Origin: Nectonema munidae
Taxonomy: Eukaryota; Nematomorpha; Nectonematoida; Nectonematidae
DNA length: 64,000 nt
Assembly: GCA_030549495.1 (NCBI GenBank)
Contig: JAUIRK010000936.1
Location: forward strand, 248,001-312,000
Direction of reading: 5' to 3'
This document shows, in pieces, positions 21,426 to 35,607 of this stretch; the first letter of the stretch is position 1, and every line of letters starts with the position of its first letter. Below the pieces are notes generated by a model, which worked only from the letters and a program-made list of their open reading frames with translations, made no database searches and was not told the DNA's origin. The position numbers and the translations under genes are program-made.

Positions 21426-22531
21426 AATACATCTTATGTTTGTTAATAAACATTTTTAAAAATGAAGCATGTAAAGTCAACTTAATGAAAAAGCCTGACA
21501 GGTGAAGCATTACTTTTGTTTGGATGCAGCGATTTAAAATGGTATTTTAAAAATTAAAAGTCAATTTCATAAATCACATTAATATTTTACTACACAGTTT
21601 TATTTATCTTTTTAAATTTTCAATATTCTGGGGTGTTTTTTAAATTTTCGGTAATCCGCCCCGCTTAATTGAGAAAACATTGGAAAAATTCGTTAAAGTA
21701 AATTGAACCGGATAAACTAGGTCCAATATCAATGTATCTTTTAATACAGGCCTTTCTATTGACCTTCAGAAGACAAAGACATTTTTGACATTGGAACACC
21801 AAATACTGGACCGAATCTATCAAGAATTCTGTTCCAGAAGGTAATTAGACTTAATAAAGTACATGCAGTAACGGTGGGATTGGGGGCTAACAGTGCAAGT
21901 GTAATTTTGGGAAATAATTATTTTGTGTTCATTCAACGAAAATTATTTTATAATAAATTTTGAAAAATATAAAAAAGTCCTACTAGGAATAAATATTTTT
22001 TAGAATTTCTCTATTTGGCTTGTATAAGATTAACTTTACAGTTGAAAACAGTTATAGATAGCTCGCTAGTTGTAAATTTTTTGTAATTATTTGCATATAA
22101 CAGTTGGATAATTTTAAATTATAATATTCCTATAATGTTCCCGTCAGCTCCTATTGGAAGAATGTGATTCATCAGATTTTTTTTAATTGTTTTAAAATTT
22201 TAGGACAATATATTTTATATATAGATGGTGTTATGATTTGTTTTTTTGAAAATAAAGTGAATTTTTAATTGACTATTTTAGACAGAGAGCCTTTAATTTT
22301 TAAATCAATTCTATTAAAAATTTACATTGAATGTAATATTTAGAATGACCTGAAATCTAAAAATATGACGAATGAATGGTAAAAAGGTAGACTAGCCTAG
22401 AATTCTCTAATTCGTTTTTCAAGGATAATTATTTTAACTAGACTAACAGTTTGACATAATTACATAAATGCGAAAAAAGAGGGCAAAAAAATTCGACTTC
22501 AACAAGGAATAATATTAGAAAGTAAATATAC

Positions 22532-25500
22532 CTGATTGAGGGTTCCAATTGCCAATATTGAACTGTGTATTCTCTATTGTCATCTTTGAGTGTTTGAACT
22601 GAAGCAGTTGTATCAGGTGACGTCTTTTTGACGTAGGAGTAAATTAGATTGTGCAGAAAGGCTAACTTTTCAGCATCACAACTTACCAAGGTGGGAGAGT
22701 CGAATTCACTAATAAAACTGCAAATAACATCAGTCATGGATTTGGAATCGCATCCAGTATCAAAGTTTATTTTGTGCACATTGTTAAGAGTGATTTGCAA
22801 ACTAGGCAAAAGGAAAATAGCATCCACTAAAACATCTTTATCACTGAGGGAGTAGTCGCAGATGGATATGAGAGTTTGACCATGAAGTAGTTTTTCTACA
22901 AAAACGTAGGAACACCAATCTTCCACGGTTTTGAAGAGTGGCAAGAAGGAAATATTATTTACGACTTGTAAAATTTTGGCCTTGATTAATGTTCCGCTTT
23001 CACTCGAAACGTTATTTCCCAATTTAAAGATACAGGATTGAACGATGGAGTGAATGTTTTCTTCTCCGTTTTTAGACTCAGAAGAGAAAAGGAATTGAAG
23101 ATTATCAAACCAAAACATTCCCCAGCTTCTAGAACCAAATTGAGATCCATTGAAGCAGCCAAGAGAAAAACTTTCGCAGTCAAATTGGAAGGAGCCACCC
23201 ATAATGACATTTTCTTTGCTTTGCTTGAGTGAATACGCTTTAATAAGATTATACCAATTCGAGTACTTGCAGTGCACTTCTTGACTTGCAACTTTATCAT
23301 TTGGTTTATTTGATTTTAGAGATATATCTTTTTGAAAGTTTGGAAACATTACGATGCCTGACTGGAATTGATGTTTGAAGAAACCGATGATTTTCTGAAA
23401 GACTTTATAAAGATTACTGTGAGAAGACTGAGATAAAATCAATTTAATACTTTTGGAAAAAGTTTTACAGTGGATGTATATTTTTTCTTCTGAAGAATTA
23501 TTCGCAACATTGCTGCATTCTTCTTGAATCAGTATGAAACTTTCATCGATTAAGGCAATTATTACAGTAAGACTTAGGTGCTCAATCTTCAAGGAAGTCT
23601 TTTTAATAAGGAGTTTGGTTTGATAGGAATCCAACGTTTTGCTGAAATCCTTTCTATATGAATACAATAGACTAACATCAAAAAGATTTATGTCACAACC
23701 CACCATTCCTGACTTTGCATTGAGAGTAAGGAGATCTTGGTTTAAATTGAAGAAAATGTACTCGTCATTACAAGTGTTAATTAAAAGCTTGAATGTTGAG
23801 ATTAATTGATTGAGAGAGCAAGAAGCATTCCCCATTACATTTCCCATATTCATTTCCAAGTCAATTTTATCAAAGCGAAATTCAATAACGACTGAAGTTT
23901 TTATAGGCAAAGAAGTATCAAGGGACTTCTTATACTTCTTATAGGTCGTGCTGTTGCTGAAGGCTTTTGAATTTTTCATATTTTCTTCAAAATGACTCGC
24001 ATTTTCATCACACCTTTCTTTAACTATGGGGTCTCCTAGAAAAAGTTTTTTCGCGATGGAACTACGATACCAGGCCTTCGGAAAAGAAAGGATTTCTTGT
24101 ATTCTTCGCATGTCATAATAAAAGTAGGATTTTCCAAAATAGAGCAAGCCCAAAAAATTTATACTAAGTTGCTCATTAATGGAATTCGTGTTAACCAGAT
24201 TGAAAAATTGCTTTCTAGAAATGTTAATCTTAATGAATTCAACATTCAAACTTAGGAAATTCTTTTTGGCAAAGTTCTCCAACAAAATGGACGTCATTGA
24301 ATACGGATATGCGTGATCGAGTGTAGGAGCAAATTTGATATGATCTTTTTTCTCATTTTTCGCCTTCAAATTATCGTAACTCTTGTAACACTTATTGAGG
24401 GTGTTGCCGTAGGGATGAAAGACAACAAAAGAAAATTTTGAAATGTTGATAGTGACATTAACACCACTACTTTTTTTTTTTGAAGTAATAGACCGCTCGC
24501 TATACGAAACATCCGAGCAAAATAGTAAATCCACTGACGGCAAAGAAACGAAGGCTTCGACTTTTGAGTGTGGTAGGCACGTGAATTGAAAAGATGATGG
24601 ATTTATTCTCACAAAAAAAATAAAGTCAACAGGAAGATAGGAAAAGTTGGTGGCGGTAAGCATGAAATCATTTCTACTCTTTTCACTGTTTGTCTCGGCA
24701 TCACTCTTAACTTTATCACTGTATGAATGTTTTGCTGGAATGCTAATGATTAAATGTTCAATAAAATCAAGAATTTGGGGATTAACTTTATTCTTTTGTG
24801 TAAAATCTTGAATAATCATGTATCCATTTAGTTTTGTCCGTTTTTCCAAAAAGTTTAAATGCTCTGAAGCGCTATTCCTAATATCATTGCCATTATTTTT
24901 TGCCATACTATTTCCTTTATCTGACTTTGAAGAGCCAACAGACTCATAACTGATACTACTATAAACTCCAGGTAAGTTTATAACATTCGAGAATTTAAGT
25001 TGATTGCTGTAGATCGTTTGTTTTATTTTCTTTATAACCTTGAAAATTGCATCAAAAATTCTGCGCTCTTTCGCCACAGTGAATGAGTTTGCGTTTTGTG
25101 ACTCACTTTTCAAAATAACGATCTTTTCTTTCAGTATAAAATCTTTTATCGAGTCAAAATCCTTGTCTTTATTAAAAAGAACAATAGAGCTGGAGTCGAT
25201 ATTCATTATGAAATTAAGTTCAAGGTCCAACGTAGTTAATTCATTATTTCCCTTTTTATTAATTTTAGAAAGAGGTGGTGATACCGCGGATAAATAATCA
25301 ATTGAAGACGATTTCTCTTCTTTTTTAGCCTCTGGCAAGTAAGAAATATCGGAAAGATTTTCTGAAGAAAGTGAAGAAACATTTTTAGTTAGTTTAGAAA
25401 ATTTAGTATGACCTCCATACGAACCGCTTTTAAAATGATTTTTCTTAAACAGATTTTTATTTTTTACATATAAGCTAAAATGATCCCTTTTCAAATTCTG

Positions 25501-28500
25501 TGAAGTACCATAGTCTATACTTGAACAGACTAGTGATTTATTTTTCAGCCTTCCTTGTTTTTTGATTTTCTGAAATATGTCTTGCTTTAGATTTATTGCA
25601 GCTTGATCTTCTAAATTTTGCAATTTTTTCGTTTCTTCATTAATGGTATCCGTATTCGCTCCAACCTGTTTCAAAATTTGTAAATTTTTTGTTTGCTCGC
25701 TATATTCTCTCTTCAAAAGATTAAATTTAGAAGGATCGAATATTTGCTTACTCTTCGCAAATTTGTTGTCTGCGCTCTCATTGAATTCATCGTACCTTGG
25801 ATATGTTTTATCATTTATAAATTCTTCACATTGGGGAGAATCTTCTTGCGCTAAATGAGTTAAGGTTTGAAATAGATCTCTGAAATAGAGGGCAATGGAA
25901 GTATCAACGATGAAATCTACGCCACTCATTTCCCAGTCAATATTAACTATTAATTTAGCTTTTTCGGATTCTATTTCATCGCTTTTAATCACACTACTAG
26001 AAATGATTTTGCATTGACCCTTTTCAACAAACCAAACATTTGACAAAATATTTAGCATACTTGAAATTTTATCCTCGTTTCCAAAACAATCCGGTGAGGT
26101 AAAGAGGTGAATTGGAAACCAATCATCCAGAGATGGGGTAAAATCTTTTGAAAATCTAATACAAAAATTGGAAAAGGAACCTTGACAAACAACAGATTCG
26201 CAAGAATAAGCATAAATTTGAAAGTTTTCAATCGTAAGAACTAAATACAGGCTTTGTTCTTTATCGAAACACTCACTCCAACTTGAATTTTTTGACAAAA
26301 AAACATCATTGAATTTAGTGTGGGATAAATTTGAAATCAAAGGCAAACTAACTCCAACATTTTCAATTATGATTTGAAATATTAGAGATCTTGTAGAAGA
26401 AGAACTTTGCTGAGGAAGAGGAGCAGTAAGTTTTTCCATGACTTGTTTGGTAGCTGCATTAACATCGTGTTTAAGAGCAGCTCTTTGCTCACTCCAATAA
26501 TCGTATGCCATCTTATAATTGAGCCAAATTAAAATAGCAACATCAATAGCTTGTGGTTTTAAATTAAGCCTGGGCTTATGGACGTTAATCAATATCTTTT
26601 CACATGCGCTACCATTGATGAAACTAATTTTTGAAATATCTATCCTGCCACTATTTTGAATAGATATTAAAGACGTAAAGTGAGACAGAGCGTAATACTC
26701 CATTTTATAATTGTCTGATAATTGAAGCTTTTTGATTACATTGCCAAGAGAAAAGGTTATTTTTAGTTTAATATCGTACATAAGCTTGTCAAAGTCTTCA
26801 GATTCAATTTTATCATTTTGAGATGTATTCACTTTATTGTAAATATTCAAATCAATAACTTCAGTTTCAAAGCGAAGAGCAGTAGTCATAGTGGAAGTTA
26901 AAGCAGAAAATTGAACACCTTTTAAAATAAGGCGAATATGAAAAGCAAATTTACTTTTATTTGATGCTTGATCACTGACACTATTAAAAGATGGCAAGTG
27001 CAATTGATCAAAACCTGACAGCTTCTGTAAAACATCATTGACTTCTTTAATAAAAGCCTTTTGGACAAATACAAGATGATTCAACAAATCAGTTGAAAGA
27101 GATTTTTCAAAAAACCCTATCTTGACGCAGGCATTAAATTGTTTCATTATATCACCCCTAAAAGTTAAATAAAGAAGCGAATAATCACTTTCACAAAAAA
27201 CGTGTGGTAAATCAACTTCAGTAAAAGGTAGCGTAACTTTATTCTCCATTTGGGAAGAAACGGGTTGAAATAAGAGTTTATGCTTATCCAATGAAAAATT
27301 TAATAGAACAATATTTGAAGTAAAAGCTGATAAAATGATGTTTTTCATCAAGTATTGTGCTTTGAGAGAAGGCAAAAGGGCTGCTTCAAACAAAATCTTT
27401 TCAAAAGAAAACGTAACAACAAAGTTATTGATCGCTGGCAAAATGTAAAAGTCTTGTTTAATTTCACTTTCAATAATTCTACTTTTTATTAAACTTAAAT
27501 TTAAAGCAAAATTTTTAGCTTCTGATTGTTTAGTAGCAAAAAATAACTTTTTCTCATTTATAGAAATAAGTTCCCCAAAAGTCTGTCCAAACATTTTTGT
27601 CGTTCTCAAAATTACGTCATGAAGAATAACAGGGTGTTGAGGAACGGATAACAAAATATCTCCGAACTTAGTGTAAATATTTCCTATATTCTTTGGTTTG
27701 AAGTAGAAGGAAAAATTTTTAGTTTCTCTTGGACAAGAATAGAAGTTATAGGTAGAAACAATGCGAAAATTCAAAACAACATTTGAAGAGACAGAAAACG
27801 AATCTAAGAGAATGATATTTATTTGAGGTAGGAAAAGGAAATTAGATATACTGCTGGGAGTAAGTAAGTAAGAGATATATGGATTAGATATTTCGCCTTG
27901 CAAATTTAAGCCCCCGACTGTTGCTAATAAACGCGCATACGATACATTCAGAATCGCATAAAATTCAAACTCTGGTACAAGAGTTTCCAATCGTTGAGGA
28001 ATTTTGCATGCCTTATTAAAACTAGAGTGTTCAATTAGATACTTCATGTAGGACAACCACAAAAAATGGTGCAAATTAGGGAAAGTATTCCCTTCAATGT
28101 ATGTAGTATTTGTTAGAGAAAAATGATTAAAAAATTTCACCAACATTGACTGCAACTTTGGCAAAACCTTTTGATCAATTGAAAAAGCTTCCTCATTATT
28201 ACCACTACGTTGTTCTTGATTATGATATTCAGGAGTTTCTGTATTATTATTACTTGTGCTGGGAAGATCATGTTGTTTAACTGAAGAAAGTGAAACGCTT
28301 TCAACAGAATGAAAATCATCGCATGGACTTGTTGTAGAAGATAAAGAAAGTGAACCGATCTCATCAGAGTTTACATCATCAAGTAACTGCTCAATGCGTT
28401 GTTCTTTTAATTCTTCACGAACCAGATTAAAGTTATTTAAAACGGACGCAACTTGATAAATCAAGCGAATCGCTATCAAATTTATGTGATAAGAAATAGA

Positions 28501-31500
28501 AGAAACTCTCAAATAAAAGTTTAAATTTGTTTTTAGAAAGCAATTTTGAGAAAAAAAGGGAGAAAATGATAGGAGAAAAAGATTTTCATCCTCGCTTAGT
28601 TTTTCGGGAGTTTCATCATAATTGAGTGATCCCGAAATGTTTGAAGCAACGAAAACAGCAGGTTCCTTAAACTTAAGGAAGTTCAGAGGCTTAGAGTGCA
28701 AAGTAAATTTACGCTTGCTTGTCTCTACTTTCATGCTTTCAGCACTTTCAACTATGCTTAGGCGAAGTTGATAAAGAGTGAAATTGAAATCAACACTTCT
28801 ACTTTCAAAGTCATGACGTAAAAATAGCATTTCCAACAAATCTAAACTTTGAAAAAATAAGAAAAAAGTTTTATAAGAAGTAAAAGAGTCTTTAAAAGAG
28901 TTTAAACTTTTATCATCGGTTTTTTTAAAAAAAATATTCTTAATTTTATTCTTCAAAATCAATTTATCAAAGATATTTGAAAAATGGTTATTATGCTGAG
29001 ATTTCTTTCTCCTAATACTGCCATCTCTAAAGGAGGATTCATTGATAAAAGCTTTTTTTGATTGATTTCCAACTCCACCCTTTATCATACTCCTAAAGCG
29101 TAAGGGTAGACAACAAGATCTACAGCAACGAGAAGAGATGTGAGGACTTTGTTTTTCTCTACTCTTGCGTGATTTGAAAAAAGAAAAGAGTGAACAAACA
29201 AACCTGGAAAAATAATTACCAGAACCGACTAAGACGAGTGAATCTGCTGAATCTATTTCAAAATTAGCTTCACTTTCACATTTTGGGAAATTGGTCGAGG
29301 AATTAACCAAAAATAGAAATTTAATATCTTTTATCAACTTTACAAAATGCTTTTCTAGTGAACTAATGTATTCAGGAACTATTACAAATAAATTGATGAT
29401 AGAATCATAAAACTTAGTATTTAGGGCAAAGTTGCTGCAAATATTTGAGTACATCGAAAAATGATTTAATAGAATAATACTAGGCTCATTACGCAAACAA
29501 AATGACAAAGAAGTTCTGAGATGAAAAAATTTATCTAAAGTTATTTCAAAGTCAAGATCGTTCAAGGGTGTCGGAATATTGTAAACGAGGCAACTGAAAA
29601 GAGATACACACCTGTGGTGGTGAAACTTTTTAAGAATATTGTATGTATGCAGAAAGCGATCGCAAGGTTTGAGCCAGGCAACGAAAGATGGAGAAACAGT
29701 ATTAATGAGATTCCAGTCAAAGTTAAGGGATTGTGACGCTTCAATAGGCTTCATGCACAAAGGAGAAGCAAAATTGGTCCAGAGTAAAGTTACGGAGATA
29801 TTAAGATCTGACAAAAATAAATTTGGATATTTATAAGAACTATCAGTGAAATGCATTAAAAATGGCGGCGTTTTATATATGCTTTGATTAAAGATAATAT
29901 TACCTTTTAATCTAAAATCATATAAACCTATTTCTGCAATTATTAGGCCTTTACTATCGTAGTCGTCTTGAGCGGAATTTAAATGCTCAATGGTGAAGGA
30001 AACCTTTGAAAACTTTTCAGGAATCACAGTTATAGTTGGAGATTCAATGTTTAAAGTCTTTTGCAGGATGCTATAATCTTGTCGAAACCTCTTTAACTGA
30101 CAATCGATATTATGCAGTGAAAGACTAAAGACAACGTCGTTATTAAAAACAGTACTTTCTGTAGTTGGAGAAACAAGACTTTGTAAATCAGAGACATTCA
30201 AAATGAAGTCATTGATTTGAAGGAGAAGAATTGATGTGCATGTTGAGAAATCCTGTACCATGTCTAAATAACGCACAGGAACTTTTTCATTTACAAGACA
30301 GGTCTGAATTATAGCCAATTTTAAATGATGAAATTTGGCATGTAAAAATAACCTTATTTTTTCAAAGGTTATCTCATTAAAGTACTTGATTTTTGAGCTT
30401 ATCTTTCGAATACTATAGAAAATATAATAGAAAGAACTTTTGCTCTTTTCATGGTCTCTTAAAGTTTCATACATCGAATTTAACGAGTCAACAAATATCG
30501 GTGATATCAAGCAGGATGAATTAACACAAAGATTAACACCTGCGCAAAATGAAGAAATATCTTCGTCTGAATCAACACAAAAAGAACTATTTAAAAAATC
30601 AGCATTTTCATCATCATTTAAACCGCACCTACTTTTTCCTGAGTGAGATAAAAACTGACTAAAGCAGAAACCATGGTTGTTCTTTTTTAAAATGTAGGAA
30701 TCATTGTCCTTCACAACGGTAAAACTGGGTAGGTGTTTTTCATAATTTTTAATCAAAAGTGGAGAATGGTAAATCGCTTGGTTCATTTGTCCTGTAAGGT
30801 AGACGTCGTTTCCACCTTTATCGCTATCCCTAAAATTTCGTTCCTCTTTACAATGATGGTTTACATTAAAGTTTGCTTTGGAATATTTATTCATATCATT
30901 TTGAAAATCGTTATTGTGCGATTGAATTTCATACCAATAATCATAGGAGACATCACAACAAAGAGTATCAAAAAGGCAATTTTTAAGTGTAAAATTTTTT
31001 TTAATGTTGAAGAAAGAATTCCTAGATTTATGGTGAGTGGGCACTCTGAAAATATTCTTTATTCGTTCAAGATGCCGATCAAAAGCAGAAATCGCAATTT
31101 TCTCATCAAAAACATCATCCTGATTATTTAAAATGCTGTATGATCCATCAATGTCCGTAAAAGCATAGCAGCCACAAGAAAAAGTATCAAAGATATCAAC
31201 ATACAAAAAATCGAAACAGGATGACGAGAAATTATACTCAGCTTGATTATGGTGAAATTTCAAAAATGGTATTTGAATATTATTGCTTAGAAATTTGCGA
31301 GAACGTTCTTTAGATTTATAGTTCAAACTCAATAAAGGAACGGTCAAGTTAGCTGTTAAAATCCAAGTATTTGCATCGGATTCCTTCATTTTATTCTTAC
31401 TAATGAAAAAACTAACCAAAAATTTGAAAAGCTTTAGATTTGCTCCAGGATAATAGTTAGAGGTATGCATATTGCAATAACTAAAAATAGTTTTCTCAAT
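22532..31500 (-). CDS. BLTP1: BLTP1 giant central exon (about 2,990 codons)
   Basis: This is an 8,969-base exon without a stop, forming the bulk of the lipid-transfer rod. Recognisable BLTP1 blocks in order are: FSYCNMHT near 31480; ILFEAALLPSLKAQYLM around 27375; STDLLNHLVFVQKAFIKEVN around 27040-27100; VHKPRLNLKPQAIDVAILIW then LNYKMAYDYWSEQRAAL around 26500-26600; a NEETKKLQNLEDQAAINL coiled stretch near 25610; MRRIQEILSFPKAWYRSSIA and KKLFLGDP at 24031-24112; NMGNVMGNASC near 23835; and EYTVQYWQLEPSI at the end. Blocks between them are Ser/Asn/Lys-rich and poorly conserved. A BLTP1-family rod has no catalytic residues; function lies in the hydrophobic groove. The donor GTATAT follows 22532 and leaves AG of an Arg codon. 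Reading on past it gives 31 intron-encoded residues to a stop at 22438. So long an open frame in such AT-rich DNA indicates selection. Confidence 0.93.
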
Positions 31501-31549
31501 CTAAAAAAGAAAAGTTTATTACGCATTTTAAGGAGGAAGTTAAAAAAAC
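31501..31549 (-). other. BLTP1: Short BLTP1 intron (49 nt)
   Basis: The donor is AAG|GTTTTTTTAAC and the acceptor TTTTCTTTTTTAG. It sits in phase 0 between INIK and IEKTIFSYCNMHT; the latter matches the BLTP1 RVANCNLH segment. The upstream frame stops just inside the next exon, so the two large open frames meet only by splicing. Confidence 0.8.
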
Positions 31550-32670
31550 CTTTATATTGATTATAGTTGACTCGTGTTGAATAAAAACATCGATCTCATC
31601 GATACCAGCTTGAAAGAGTTGATACTTCACACTATCTAAACTTTGACAATCCTCTGAATCACTTCCCACATTCAGTGTACAAGTATCTGCAGTATTCGAA
31701 TGCATACATAGACTTGGCCAGGGATTACAAAAGCGATCGCAATCATTCTCATATAAGAAAGAAAGACAGGATAAAATATGAGATATTTCATACAATCGCA
31801 AAAAATCTATATTTCCAAGTATAGAGCCTATAAGACAATTTTCAAGCCAAGCGTATTCAATAGACTCTTGACTCATATCTAGACCCTTCCTAGATAATAA
31901 ACCTCTGGCTTTTGCATAGAAGTGAGAAATGCTCAAAGATTTTTGTGCAAGAGAATTAACATGTAAATAAATGGAGGAAGAAAAAAGTTGGATACAAGAG
32001 GTTTTGAAAGACTTCTTCAGCTCCAGAATAACATTGTGTATTTTCAAGAAAGGACACTCTTGATACTTGTTACTCGGCTTCAGCAAATATATACTCAGAG
32101 AATTAAAGTATAAAATTACGTTGATGTTAAAAGAAGAGAAATTGTAGGTATCGGGATAGGGATCATTTCGATTCAAAGTTTTATCACTGAAGGAATGCAT
32201 CTGACAAAATCTTTGATATGAGCCAAAATAATTGTCTTTAAATCTAATAAGATAGCTTAGAAATAGTCCATGGGAGAACAATAGACTATCATCAATGCGA
32301 ATTGTAATATCAGCGGTATCACATGCAATTTCTTTTTCTGCAACAGAATCTTCTTTCAAAGGTATAGTATAATAAACGTATTTACAATTCAAGGTAAATT
32401 TATTAGACTGAAATGCCTTATAAAAGATAGAGTTGTCAAAAAAAGACCAAATATCTTTATAAGACTTCGTTTCTTCGCAAAAGAAATAATTTGATGTAAA
32501 AAAATTTGGAAGAGATGTGTTGAAGGCTTTCAAAAAGCTTTTTTTACCATACCAATCAGGAGGTCTAAATTTAAGAATAAAATTCTTTAATTCAGAATGA
32601 ACAACAATTTCGGTAGAAGTTGGCAAAAATTTGTTAAATGGCAGTGAAAAGAGGCAAGAAAAAGATTCGC
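31550..32670 (-). CDS. BLTP1: BLTP1 exon: central N-terminal groove region
   Basis: This 1,121-base exon reads ESFSCLFSLPFNKFLPTSTE at its start, which matches the BLTP1 stretch [DE].[LF].[FV].[LV]PF..F.P. Near its end it holds SQESIEYAWLENCLIGSILG and then FCNPWPSL, matching the conserved SLEYAWL...GS..... CG/I segment. The middle is rich in Phe, Ser and Asn and aligns only loosely, in keeping with rapid divergence. It ends INIK at a phase-0 donor GTTTTTTT; the next exon starts after a 49-base intron. Confidence 0.85.
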
Positions 32671-32725
32671 CTAAAAGAAATGAAAAAATTAAATAGAAAA
32701 AAATAAATAAGAAACTATAAGTTAC
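32671..32725 (-). other. BLTP1: Short BLTP1 intron (55 nt)
   Basis: The donor is GTAACT after the Gly codon's first base and the acceptor is TTTCTTTTAG. Removing it joins LLSASG to ESFSCLFSLPF without a frame change. Reading frames on both sides run a short way into the intron, so it is easily missed. Confidence 0.85.
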
Positions 32726-33295
32726 CTGATGCAGATAGAAGCGAATTCGAATCAAACCATTGATCATTGCAACATGAAATTAAATTGAATTCATTAACTA
32801 AGCCTATAAACTCAAAATCTGATATCGAGATTGAAAAGCTCCAGATGCATGGAATAAAGGACATGGAATCAACTTTATTTTCCTTGCTCCAATCATACAA
32901 GAGATTAAGCAAAAAGTATTTATGAGCGTAAAGAAAGCTCAGTGATGTCTTATACATTCTCATGTCAAAATTATAGAGATGCAATTGGTTAAAGTAGTTG
33001 GGGTGGAGTATGTAAGCTGTAATGGAAAAATACTCACAATATTGAATGATAGAAGAAAAGTCTAGAGAGGTAGAAAGTTTCATCGCAAAAACTTGTGCTA
33101 CAAGTTCTGTTCTAGAAGTTCCATCTTCCTTTTCTGGAATTAAGGGAATACAAATTTTGCAAGAAGAACCTTGGTTTCCTTCTAAATGTAGACTATTCAC
33201 TTTTTTAGAGGAAGAGTCATTGAAAAATAAATTTAATCGAAAATTGAATAAAGCTGAAATCTTGATTTCGAAGTTATGATAACAGTTAGACTCAT
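32726..33295 (-). CDS. BLTP1: BLTP1 exon upstream of the GESFSC junction
   Basis: This 570-base exon begins after ATATGTTTAG with two bases of a codon. It reads ESNCYHNFEIKISALF, LNLFFNDSSSKKVNSLHLEG, then ITAYILHPNYFNQLHLYNFD, then SFLYAHKYFLLNLLYDWS and SFIPCIWSFSISI. The order matches BLTP1 (FELR......IDLLF...RETNAVHV......Y..IW......FIFAQKNFF.DLI.DW.S...PDI.SFVPYTW.F). It ends at SASG with donor GTAACT; the next exon starts 55 bases later and completes the Gly codon. An ATG at 33314 lies before the acceptor and is not thought to be the start. Confidence 0.85.
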
Positions 33296-35607
33296 CTAAA
33301 CATATAAAATGCATTAAAAATCAAAAATTAAGATATAGGATTATTCAGCTCGCCGCTTGTTTTGGTAAGTCCTTTCAACACAAATCTATTTGACGGGAAG
33401 GCTTTTATTCATTTATGTTATTAAATGCTTATAATAAGTTTCTAACACGTATGCAAATTGCGTAATTTATAAAAATTCTAACAATATTCTAAGATATCCT
33501 TTTTTAAAATATTGGTTTACAATGTGATTAAAAGGAAATAAATCTAAAAATGGAATGAAGGCTAAGTGGAGAATCGTAAGATACATAAGAATGAAACAAT
33601 AAGCTAAAACCAATAATAATTTTTTTAGATTTTAATTGTCTTCTATGTATTCACATTAGACTTTCACGTTGGTAAATTTCTTATGAAAGAAAGATTTATT
33701 TATACAATTATAAAGAAAAAAAAGAACAGTTCGTGACATCAGTAAGACAAAATGTTTACAAATTTAAATAGAATAGACAATATATTTTCAATATAGAATT
33801 TTATTCATTTTGTGTCATTTATGAAAAAAACCCTTTTTATTTCTGTGACAATTCACCAAAGATTTTAGTTTTGGAAGGATGGATAGTGACCAATGAGTGC
33901 TTTTGTAGCATTTTATTTAGATTTTTAACATCTTGTTATTTATAGAATAAAAAAAAAAGAATTGCAAATAAACATAAATTGAATCAATTTAAAAAAAAAA
34001 GTAAAAATTTTTAATTGGTCATTATTGTCTTGAAGAAAACGGTGAAGACATTGTGCCATGTCAGGGGCAAGTTGTGTGTGTTTCATTTAAACAATAATTA
34101 AGTAAAATTTATCCCTTTAATGTTATTAAGAATAATAAATGTAACTATATAAAATTTAGATGTTTCTCACTCTTGAATTTCCATTTTGTAGGTGAATACC
34201 AAAGATATTTTATACCGGATGAACCTTTCAATTGGATATAAGGAGATACATGAGGATGTACAAATACATCAACTAAAAGCTGCAGCACAAAAGTTTAACT
34301 TTAATGTAAAGTCCACGATCAAGAATCTAATAGCTAACTGTGTGCAGTGCAAAAAGTCATATTCAGAATCAACAAAGTTTTCCACTTCAGAAGAGCTCAC
34401 AAAATTCTGTATGATGAATATAAAGTATTGAAAAGTGCAGAAAAAAGAAGCATGAAGATTGGGCATCACGGTCATAATGTAAAATGACTTCATTTTTCAA
34501 AGTTAAAGCTACACAAATGGAAAAATCTAACCTAATCAGCCCAAACATATGTTAAGGAAACTCCTAGATTGTATTGCGGTGATACAGAAAAATATAAAAA
34601 GTAAGACATTTAAACTTCTGCTACAAGAAGCAAAACCATGCTTTCTATTGCATAGCGGAACCACGCTTAGAAGCCGTTTAATTCTACATAGAGTGAAAGA
34701 GATTGATTCACAATTAAAAATAGCACAATTTGACAGTCAAATCGCAAAATGATATCGTTTCTATCTGTCGTTTATTTCATAAACGAGTCACTGTTGCGAA
34801 CAGTGTGTAGAAAAACAAACAGGTGTCAACATCGCTACAGGATATGAGGATGTATCAACAAATTTATGATTTGTGGCAAGGTAAGAAAGGTGGTAGTAGA
34901 TAATGCTTTCTGTATGATGAAAGCATTTGATAGCTGTCTGCCAGAAATTAATAAAACTGCAGGAAAGAAAGTATCAGTGAAAATAAAAACACTATTGACC
35001 TTGACATTTTGGAAGAGCAACTTGATCTGAACGTGGTATGTGTCCCGGATCGTTCGAGTTGATTTGTAAACACACAACAACATTGTATACGAAATTCCTT
35101 CCTTTAAAACAGTCCTATTCCAAATGTGACACAGGTGCTTTAGTATTGTAGCTTCACGTCGATCAAATATGACATAACCGTTTTTATAAAAGGTTGTAGT
35201 TTCCCCGCAAGCTGCAAACGCTATTAAACAAAACGAGCCAACTTAGCTATTCGTATCGTAGGATCGAAAAGGAGTTTAAAAGAGCTCAAAAAATTGAAAT
35301 AGCAATACTAGAAGTGGTTTAAGCTTTGAAAGTCTTCCAAGAGGCGATGTTGATAGTGTAAGAAGAAAATTTGGTTACACTTAATTGCGTTGCACTAGTT
35401 GTATATGGACTTGAGCACAACCTCAAACTATCAAATAAAGGTTGCACCCATTTCTTGAGAAAACATGCGTCATTAAATTTTAAATTTATTTATTTAAATC
35501 AAAACAAACGTTTTGTAGTGACGATATCACTATTAGGAAAAATTGAAGCAAAAGATAAATATGTATTATATGCCTAAATAGTTATTAATTTGTGTTTTTA
35601 GAATTTC

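Larger units (their letters stand above)
17855..22531 (-). other. Last BLTP1 intron, 4.7 kb, repeat-bearing
   Basis: This intron runs from the donor GTATAT at 22531 to the acceptor GATTTAG at 17855. It contains one copy of a dispersed repeat (about 18600-19930), inverted hAT fragments (20450-21100) and a deleted SINE (21371-21425). The rest is AT-rich sequence with no gene I can recognise. Confidence 0.75.

Noticed and set aside
22649-31131. Plus-strand and alternative-frame open stretches across the BLTP1 exons
   Set aside because: They lie opposite or out of frame to conserved BLTP1 blocks and have no family match; they are antisense shadows.
34192-35577. Several short frames in the BLTP1 intron considered as a transposase remnant
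   Set aside because: No catalytic or DNA-binding motif could be identified, so no family is assigned.
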